From: CAZZKG01 sp964654825 | Lineage (GTDB): Bacteria > Gemmatimonadota > CAZMKB01 | DNA length: 19,508 nt | NCBI GenBank assembly: GCA_964654825.1 | Contig: CAZZKG010000062.1 | Span: 1 to 19,508, forward strand | Reading direction: 5' to 3' | In this document: piece after piece, positions 14,216-19,508 of the stretch | Layout of the letters: each line of letters begins with the position of its first letter | Numbering within the stretch: the stretch's first letter is position 1 | Translations under genes and position numbers: made by a program | Notes under the pieces: model-generated | Seen by the model: only the letters and a program-made list of their open reading frames with translations | What the model was told of the DNA's origin: nothing | Database searches by the model: none

Positions 14216-14991
14216 GTATGGACAGAAGAAAATTCATGAAGATAACAGGGCTGGGTGCGCTGGGATGTGTTGTTGGGGCTCCTCCAGGATTTCTTCTCGG
14301 GCGGGAAACCGATGGAGAGGGCTCGAAACATGCGAAACCACTCGTTGGGAAGAGATGGGCCATGGTCATCGACTTGAGGAAGTGCGCGGATGCGGGTGAG
14401 TGCAGTGATTGCATCGATGCCTGTCACCTGGTTCACAATGTCCCGGATTTCGGCAATCCGAAGGATGAGATCAAGTGGATATGGAAAGAGCCGTTCGAAC
14501 ATGCATTTCATGAACAGGAGCACAAATACATGACCGATAAGCTGAAACATGCGCCGGTCCCGGTCATGTGCAATCACTGTGACAACCCGCCGTGTGTGAG
14601 GGTGTGTCCCACCCAGGCCACCTGGAAACGTGAGTCGGATGGTATCGTGATGATGGACTGGCATCGGTGCATAGGATGCCGTTACTGCGTCGTTGCGTGC
14701 CCGTACGGATCACGCAGTTTCAACTGGCGAGATCCAAGGCCTTTCATCGGCGAGATTCAGAAGGGTTATCCGACACGTACCCGCGGTGTGGTTGAAAAAT
14801 GTACCTTCTGCGATGAGAGGCTGGCCAGAGGTCAGCTGCCCGCCTGTGTCGAAGCGTGCAAAGAAAGGGCGATGACCTTCGGCGATATCGAGGATGCCGA
14901 TTCCCAAGTCCGGAAACTGCTTCGTGACAATTTTACTATAAGGCGCAAGCCTGAACTCGGTACCCAGCCCGAAGTGTATTACATCGTGTGA
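14212..14991 (+). CDS. dsrO: DsrO, periplasmic ferredoxin-like subunit (Tat-exported)
   Basis: The 259-residue protein begins with a twin-arginine signal, DRRKFMKITGLGALG (4-18), so it should be exported folded. It carries four [4Fe-4S] cluster motifs in the order expected for this family: C58/C64/C67/C71, C120/C123/C128/C132, C153/C156/C159/C163 and C197/C200/C212/C216. It passes electrons between DsrJ and DsrP at the outer face of the membrane. ATGA overlap with dsrJ fixes 14212 as a likely start; ATG 14218 is possible. dsrP starts 7 nt after its stop. Confidence 0.95.
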   Translation: MSMDRRKFMKITGLGALGCVVGAPPGFLLGRETDGEGSKHAKPLVGKRWAMVIDLRKCADAGECSDCIDACHLVHNVPDFGNPKDEIKWIWKEPFEHAFHEQEHKYMTDKLKHAPVPVMCNHCDNPPCVRVCPTQATWKRESDGIVMMDWHRCIGCRYCVVACPYGSRSFNWRDPRPFIGEIQKGYPTRTRGVVEKCTFCDERLARGQLPACVEACKERAMTFGDIEDADSQVRKLLRDNFTIRRKPELGTQPEVYYIV

Positions 14992-14998
14992 GGTATAT

Positions 14999-16156
14999 AT
15001 GCTGGAAAAAGCTCTGAGAGGCGACAGGCGATACTGGGGATGGATTTTTGTTCTTTTTTTGATGATCGGGACCGGTGTCTATTTTTACGTGAGACAGTTC
15101 AACTACGGGCTGGGCCTCACCGGACTCAGCCGCGATGTGGTATGGGGTTTCTACATCGCCCAGTTCACTTTCCTCGTCGGTGTAGCCGCTTCTGCGGTTA
15201 TGGTTGTCCTACCGTACTATCTCCACAACTATAAAGCGTTCGGGAAGATCACCATCCTCGGGGAGTTCCTCGCCATCGCATCTGTGATCATGTGCATCAC
15301 GTTCGTATTCGTCGACATGGGCCAGCCGTTTCGGGTATTCAACATGTTCCTTTTCCCGACAATGCACTCGCTCCTGTTCTGGGATACTATTTCTCTGAGT
15401 GGTTACCTCGTCCTCAACGTTATCATCAGCAGGGTGACGCTCGATGCCGAACGGAAATCGATCGCCCCGCCCGGATGGATCCGGCCTGTGATACTCCTGT
15501 CCATCCCGTGGGCGATCAGTATCCATACGGTTACCGCATTTCTCTACAGCGGACTTGCGGCCAGGTCGTTCTGGTTGACCGCGATACTGGCTCCCCGGTT
15601 TCTCGCCTCGGCATTTTCGTCCGGACCCGCGCTCCTGATCCTCCTGTGTTTCATCCTGAGAAGATTCACGCGATTCGATGTCGGACCCGAACCCGTCCGG
15701 AAGCTCGCGGAAATCGTCACGTATGCGATGGCGGCGAACGTGTTCTTCATCCTCGTCGAGTTTTTCACCGCTTTTTACAGTGATATCCCGCAGCATGTGC
15801 TGCACTTCCGGTACCTGTTCTTCGGCCTGGAGGGAAAGACAACACTCGTACCGTGGATGTGGACTTCGCAGATAATGGCTGTTCTCGCCCTTGTTCTCCT
15901 CATCACCCCCCGTACCCGACACAGCGAACCGGTTCTTGTCATAGCCTGTATAAGCGTGTTCGTGTCGATCTGGATCGACAAGGGTCTCGGCATGGTGGTG
16001 GCCGGCTTCGTACCGTCACCCCTCGGAGAGGTGACTGAATACTGGCCGACATTACCCGAACTCATGATATCCATCGGGATCTATTCGCTGGGCATGCTCA
16101 TTATAACGGGTTTCTACAGGATCACGCTGTCGGTCCGGGAGGAGCTTTCGGCCTGA
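14999..16156 (+). CDS. dsrP: DsrP, NrfD-type membrane quinone-interacting subunit
   Basis: The 385-residue, very hydrophobic protein has about ten predicted membrane helices and belongs to the NrfD/PsrC family, which binds quinone without heme. With DsrO and DsrJ it forms the periplasm-facing module of DsrMKJOP. The segments VFVDMGQPFRVFNMFLFPT and FWDTISLSGYLVLN are typical of DsrP. The ATG at 14999 has GTGAGG (14988-14993) upstream. It is the last gene of the dsrM-P set; the siroheme genes follow after 46 nt. Confidence 0.94.
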   Translation: MLEKALRGDRRYWGWIFVLFLMIGTGVYFYVRQFNYGLGLTGLSRDVVWGFYIAQFTFLVGVAASAVMVVLPYYLHNYKAFGKITILGEFLAIASVIMCITFVFVDMGQPFRVFNMFLFPTMHSLLFWDTISLSGYLVLNVIISRVTLDAERKSIAPPGWIRPVILLSIPWAISIHTVTAFLYSGLAARSFWLTAILAPRFLASAFSSGPALLILLCFILRRFTRFDVGPEPVRKLAEIVTYAMAANVFFILVEFFTAFYSDIPQHVLHFRYLFFGLEGKTTLVPWMWTSQIMAVLALVLLITPRTRHSEPVLVIACISVFVSIWIDKGLGMVVAGFVPSPLGEVTEYWPTLPELMISIGIYSLGMLIITGFYRITLSVREELSA

Positions 16157-16163
16157 AGTGTGT

Positions 16164-16182
16164 CTGTGATATAATTACACAA
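16164..16182 (+). promoter_or_regulatory. Inverted repeat with -10 element upstream of hemA
   Basis: CTGTGA (16164-16169) and ACACAA (16177-16182) form arms around TATAATT, which includes a perfect TATAAT (16170-16175). No good -35 is seen 17 bp upstream (TTCGGC, 16147-16152). The arms resemble the TTGTGA sites before dsrA and sat, but the spacer is 7 rather than 6. It may be a regulated start for hemA and the siroheme genes. Confidence 0.35.
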
Positions 16183-16202
16183 TCATACGGAGATTGAGAT
16201 CC

Positions 16203-17423
16203 ATGAGATCAGCAAAATGGCAGCTTGTAGTCTGCGGCGTGAACCACAGGGTTTCGACTCTCGAACAGCGTGAGCCTCTTCAACTCGGCAGAGAGGAGAT
16301 TGCCGGGGCCGATGCCCTGTTCGGGAATCTTTCCCGGGTACTCGAATCGGTGATCATCTCGACCTGCAACAGGGTGGAGTTTTTCTTCATCATCGATCGT
16401 GAACACGAGCCGTTCGACGTTGTATCGGAATTCTACCGCGAGTTCAAAGGAGTTGACATCACCCCGACACGGGAACTCTTTCAGACGAGGAAGGGTGTGC
16501 ATGCCGCCGATCATCTCTTCAGAGTGGCTGCCGGGATGGACTCGATGGTTCTGGGAGAGAACCAGATCCTTGGTCAGGTCAAGGAGGCATACAGCTGTGC
16601 ATGTTCGGTAAAATCGGTCGGGAAGGTGCTCCACAGGCTTTTTCACCAGGCATTCAGGGTGGGTAAACAGGTGCGATCCGATACGGAGATGGGGAAGGGT
16701 GCCTGTTCGGTCAGTTCGGCCGCTGTCGAGATGCTGAGGAGTGAGATGAAGGATCTCAGATCTCCGGCGATCCTCTTCATCGGTGTCAACCAGATGATAA
16801 GCCTCGCGGCTCGAAACCTTTCCAAGATCGATGACGTCCGTTTCTGTTTCGTCAATCGTACAAGGAGTAAAGCCCTCCAGATCGCGGCCGGATACAACGC
16901 CGGGGGACACGGCCTCGATCAGCTTCCGGACCTGCTTTCCGGTGTCGATGTAGTGATAAGCTGCACTTCTTCACCGGTACCGCTGATCAGCCGGGATATG
17001 CTGGAAGAGCTGCTGACGGGTCAGCCTGACAAAACCCTGATAATCATTGATCTTGCAATTCCGAGGGATGTAGATTACCCTAAGGACGGCAATAAGAATC
17101 TGAAGATATCTGACCTCGAAGACATCAATATCTTCCTCCGGGGACAGCAAAAGCGTCGCGAGCAGGCAATCCCGCTTGCCGAGAAGATAATCGAACAGAA
17201 GCTCGCTGAGTACAAATACTGGTTCGATCATGTTCAGACCGAATCTCTCTACAACGGTTCGACCGCGAGCATTGAATCCATTCGCCGGGAAGAACTGGCA
17301 CCCCTGCTCGACAAATTATCTCCGGAACTCGCGAATGAATTGAACCGGCTGAGCCGACGGCTCATAGAGCGGGTTGTCCGGATAGCCGGTAAAGTTACTG
17401 GTCCGGATAGAAAACAGGACTGA
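16203..17423 (+). CDS. hemA: Glutamyl-tRNA reductase
   Basis: HemA reduces glutamyl-tRNA with NADPH to glutamate-1-semialdehyde, the first committed step of tetrapyrrole synthesis. The 406-residue product has the N-terminal catalytic domain with NHRVSTLEQRE (14-24) and the catalytic cysteine C55 in STCNR, H104, the signature GMDSMVLGENQILGQVKEAY (111-130), an NADPH-binding domain in the middle, and a C-terminal helical dimerisation domain ending RRLIERVVRIAG. The ATG at 16203 has CGGAG (16188-16192) upstream; a TTG at 16194 is too close to it. Its place beside dsr genes suggests supply of siroheme and heme for DsrAB, DsrM and DsrJ. Confidence 0.95.
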   Translation: MRSAKWQLVVCGVNHRVSTLEQREPLQLGREEIAGADALFGNLSRVLESVIISTCNRVEFFFIIDREHEPFDVVSEFYREFKGVDITPTRELFQTRKGVHAADHLFRVAAGMDSMVLGENQILGQVKEAYSCACSVKSVGKVLHRLFHQAFRVGKQVRSDTEMGKGACSVSSAAVEMLRSEMKDLRSPAILFIGVNQMISLAARNLSKIDDVRFCFVNRTRSKALQIAAGYNAGGHGLDQLPDLLSGVDVVISCTSSPVPLISRDMLEELLTGQPDKTLIIIDLAIPRDVDYPKDGNKNLKISDLEDINIFLRGQQKRREQAIPLAEKIIEQKLAEYKYWFDHVQTESLYNGSTASIESIRREELAPLLDKLSPELANELNRLSRRLIERVVRIAGKVTGPDRKQD

Positions 17424-17425
17424 GG

Positions 17426-18064
17426 ATGGCTTATTCCTATATGCCCGTTTCCTTCTCGATGAAGGGTCGCTCCTGCCTGGTTGTGGGTGGAGGCCGTGTT
17501 GCCCTGCGTAAAGTGGAGACACTCCTGGATTATGACACCTCGATAACCGTGATCGCCCCGGACGTTGATCCCAGGCTGGAATACCACGCGAAACGGGGTA
17601 GGATCGTTCTGGAAAAACGCCGATATCGTTCTCCCGAGGCTTCGGAGTACGGTCTCGTCATTTCCGCCGGTGATGACAAAGAGCTCAACAGGCAGGTCTA
17701 TGAAGACTGCCGCGATACAGCGGTGCCGGTAAATGTGGTGGATGATCCATCCCGATGTGATTTTATCTTCCCTGCAGTCATCAGGCGTGAGTGGATGACC
17801 GCCGCGATTGCCACCGACGGGAAAGCTCCCTTCATGTCCGGTCACCTGCGCATCATCCTCGAGAACATATTCCCCGAGCACTGGAACAAACTGATGAAGC
17901 TCGCCGCCGTGTTCAGGAAAAAGGTGCAGGCGAGATGGCCGGGTCAACCTGATAAAAAGAACGCCTGCTACGCGAGGTTTCTCGAAGCTGACTGGAAGAG
18001 TCTTCTGAAAGAGAAGGACGATGAGGACCTCGCAGGGGTCCTCGACGGTTTGGTAGAACCTTGA
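17426..18064 (+). CDS. Precorrin-2 dehydrogenase / sirohydrochlorin ferrochelatase (CysG N-terminal, Met8p type)
   Basis: The 212-residue protein matches the N-terminal half of CysG. It oxidises precorrin-2 to sirohydrochlorin with NAD+ and, in the bifunctional members, inserts iron to give siroheme. The NAD fold VVGGGRVALRK (19-29) is clear. The conserved VVDDPSRCDFIFPA block likely includes the key active-site aspartate, and a helical C-terminal region (about 120-212) follows. It lacks the methyltransferase half of CysG, which is supplied by the next gene. The start ATG is 2 nt after the hemA stop and the end overlaps the next start, so it is tightly coupled. In sulfate reducers, sirohydrochlorin may also feed the alternative heme pathway. 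Confidence 0.93.
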   Translation: MAYSYMPVSFSMKGRSCLVVGGGRVALRKVETLLDYDTSITVIAPDVDPRLEYHAKRGRIVLEKRRYRSPEASEYGLVISAGDDKELNRQVYEDCRDTAVPVNVVDDPSRCDFIFPAVIRREWMTAAIATDGKAPFMSGHLRIILENIFPEHWNKLMKLAAVFRKKVQARWPGQPDKKNACYARFLEADWKSLLKEKDDEDLAGVLDGLVEP

Positions 18065-19508
18065 AAAAGAATAATACAGTGAAATGCGGCCGGGTTTACC
18101 TGGTCGGTGCGGGACCCGGGGACCCTGATCTTGTAAGTGTCAGGGCCGTACGGATCCTCGAATGCTGCGACGTGGTGGTATATGACAGCCTCGTGCCGGA
18201 TGAGATCATCGTCACATTACCCCGGGAAGTGGAGAGGTGTTATGTCGGGAAGATGTCTGGGCAGCATTCGATGGAGCAGGATGACATCAACGAACTGCTC
18301 GTCGAGCAGGCAAGGAAAGGAAAGACGGTCGTCCGTCTGAAGGGTGGTGATCCATTCGTCTTCGGGCGAGGTGGGGAAGAAGCGGAGTTTCTCAGGCGGA
18401 ATAACATTCCCTTCGAAATCGTTCCAGGCATCACGGCGGGCACCGCCGCACCGGAATATGCCGGCATACCCCTGACCGACCGTCGGAAATCCTCGTTCGT
18501 GATGTTCATTACCGGCCACAAGGCTGTAGAGAAATCATTCTCATCGGTCCCCTGGGAGTGGGTCGGGAAGTCGAAAAACGGCACCCTGGTGATATTCATG
18601 GGAGTCGCCGAGACCGAAACCATCGCCCGGAAACTCCTCGACGCGGGGATGGACCCTTCGATGCCAGCAGCCGTGATTGAGAGGGGCACCTTCCCCACCC
18701 AGCGGGTTGTCACCACAAATCTGGCCGGGCTTACTGAGAAGGTGCGGGAGCATGATATAAAATCTCCGTCTGTGTTTGTCATCAGTGAGGTCGCAGAACC
18801 GGGGAATACGATCCCCTGGTTGAAAGATAAGCCACTCCTGGGAGTTCGTGTCATGGTCACCAGGCCAGCGGATCAGGCTCGACCGCTCTACAGATCGCTC
18901 CGTGATCTCGGTGCCGAGGTTCTTCCGTATCCCACGATTGCCACACAGGGACACAGGGACCCGGCTGCCTGGGAACGTATACGGACTGTCGAATCGGAGA
19001 ACGGATGGATAGTCTTTACGAGCGAGAACGGCGTCAGGTATTTTGTCAGGCAGTGGCAGGAGCAGTTCGGTGATATTCGGGGCCTGAGCGGGTACCGGAT
19101 CGCCGCCGTCGGGGAGGGGACGGCCCGGGCGCTGCGGTCATTCCTCCTCGCCCCTGATTTCGTGCCGACGGTGGCAACCACCGCCGAGCTCGCCTCACAG
19201 ATGGCGGCCGGCAACGACTTGTCGGGAACCACCGTTGTCCGGGTACGTGGCAACCTGGCGGATGATCACGTGGAGGCATCCCTGGAGTCCGCGGGTGCCG
19301 TCGTTCTCCCCCTCCAGGTCTATCGGACATATACAACATCCTGGACCGAGGACCGCAGAAAGAAACTCTTCAGTAATCCTCCCGATGTGATTCTGTTCTC
19401 GAGCGGTTCGACAGTAGAAGGATTTGCAGCCGGTCTCACGAAAGACGAACTGGAGAATCTGGTCACCGGTGCCACTGTCGTATCGATAGGCCCTTCGACA
19501 TCGCAGAC
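18061..19508 (+). CDS. cobA-hemD: Uroporphyrinogen-III C-methyltransferase / uroporphyrinogen-III synthase fusion, cut by window end
   Basis: An open frame running off the window edge. Residues about 12-255 are an SAM-dependent methyltransferase with VYLVGAGPGDPDL, the GGDPFVFGRGGEE motif (about 95-107) and PGITAGTAAPEYAGIPLTDR. Residues from about 260 are a HemD domain with MVTRPADQ, FTSENGV, RVRGN, FSSGST and SIGPSTSQ. Together they convert hydroxymethylbilane to uroporphyrinogen III and then precorrin-2, the substrate of the preceding gene. Only some 15-25 C-terminal residues should be missing. The start is uncertain: TTG 18061 overlaps the upstream stop by 4 nt, and GTG 18079 is an alternative. 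Neither has a strong ribosome binding site. Confidence 0.9.
   Translation, partial: MKKNNTVKCGRVYLVGAGPGDPDLVSVRAVRILECCDVVVYDSLVPDEIIVTLPREVERCYVGKMSGQHSMEQDDINELLVEQARKGKTVVRLKGGDPFVFGRGGEEAEFLRRNNIPFEIVPGITAGTAAPEYAGIPLTDRRKSSFVMFITGHKAVEKSFSSVPWEWVGKSKNGTLVIFMGVAETETIARKLLDAGMDPSMPAAVIERGTFPTQRVVTTNLAGLTEKVREHDIKSPSVFVISEVAEPGNTIPWLKDKPLLGVRVMVTRPADQARPLYRSLRDLGAEVLPYPTIATQGHRDPAAWERIRTVESENGWIVFTSENGVRYFVRQWQEQFGDIRGLSGYRIAAVGEGTARALRSFLLAPDFVPTVATTAELASQMAAGNDLSGTTVVRVRGNLADDHVEASLESAGAVVLPLQVYRTYTTSWTEDRRKKLFSNPPDVILFSSGSTVEGFAAGLTKDELENLVTGATVVSIGPSTSQ

Noticed and set aside
1..19508. Mobile elements, CRISPR arrays, tRNA or rRNA genes.
   Set aside because: No transposase, integrase, direct-repeat array, or tRNA/rRNA-like sequence was seen; the window is continuous metabolic operons on one strand.

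Overview
This window is an almost complete dissimilatory sulfate reduction locus. All genes lie on the plus strand. It contains the sulfate activation enzyme (sat), APS reductase (aprBA), reductive-type sulfite reductase (dsrAB) with its accessory genes dsrD and dsrN, a DsrL-type flavoprotein, the sulfur carrier dsrC, the membrane complex dsrMKJOP, and the start of a siroheme synthesis operon (hemA, a cysG N-terminal-type gene, and a cobA-hemD fusion cut by the window end). The presence of dsrD, the bacterial reductive look of DsrAB, and the lack of dsrEFH here point to a sulfate or sulfite reducer, or a disproportionator, rather than a sulfur oxidiser. The organism is an anaerobic bacterium with moderate GC content. 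The mixed layout (dsrL beside dsrD, no qmoABC after aprBA, dsrC inside the cluster) differs from classical Desulfovibrio and suggests a less studied or uncultured lineage, but the phylum cannot be fixed from this sequence alone.

Layout: 1-199 promoter and leader; 200-4244 dsrA-dsrB-dsrD-dsrN; 4245-4440 spacer with hairpins; 4441-6126 dsrL-like gene; 6127-6449 long promoter and leader region; 6450-10070 sat-aprB-aprA, closed by a strong rho-independent terminator at 10103-10139; 10183-10500 dsrC; 10501-10653 spacer with inverted repeats; 10654-16156 an RsbRD_N-type gene followed by dsrM-K-J-O-P; 16157-16202 a short spacer with a -10-like inverted repeat; 16203-19508 hemA, the siroheme synthase dehydrogenase/ferrochelatase gene and cobA-hemD.

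How it works together: Sat makes APS from sulfate and ATP, and AprAB reduces APS to sulfite. DsrAB, activated by DsrD, reduces sulfite using DsrC as co-substrate, and DsrMKJOP reduces the resulting DsrC trisulfide with quinol-derived electrons. DsrL may give DsrAB a second, NAD(P)H-linked electron route. DsrN and the hem/cys/cob genes make siroheme and its amide for DsrAB.

The most interesting non-coding signal is a matched regulatory architecture in front of dsrA and sat. Both have a TTGAC-N17-TACATTAT promoter with an embedded TTGTGA-N6-TTACAT operator-like site. Both have an early leader stem-loop, and both have a second TTGTGA-N6-(G/T)GACAA site about 140-145 bp downstream. This suggests that one CRP/FNR-family (HcpR-like) or Rex-like regulator controls both operons.
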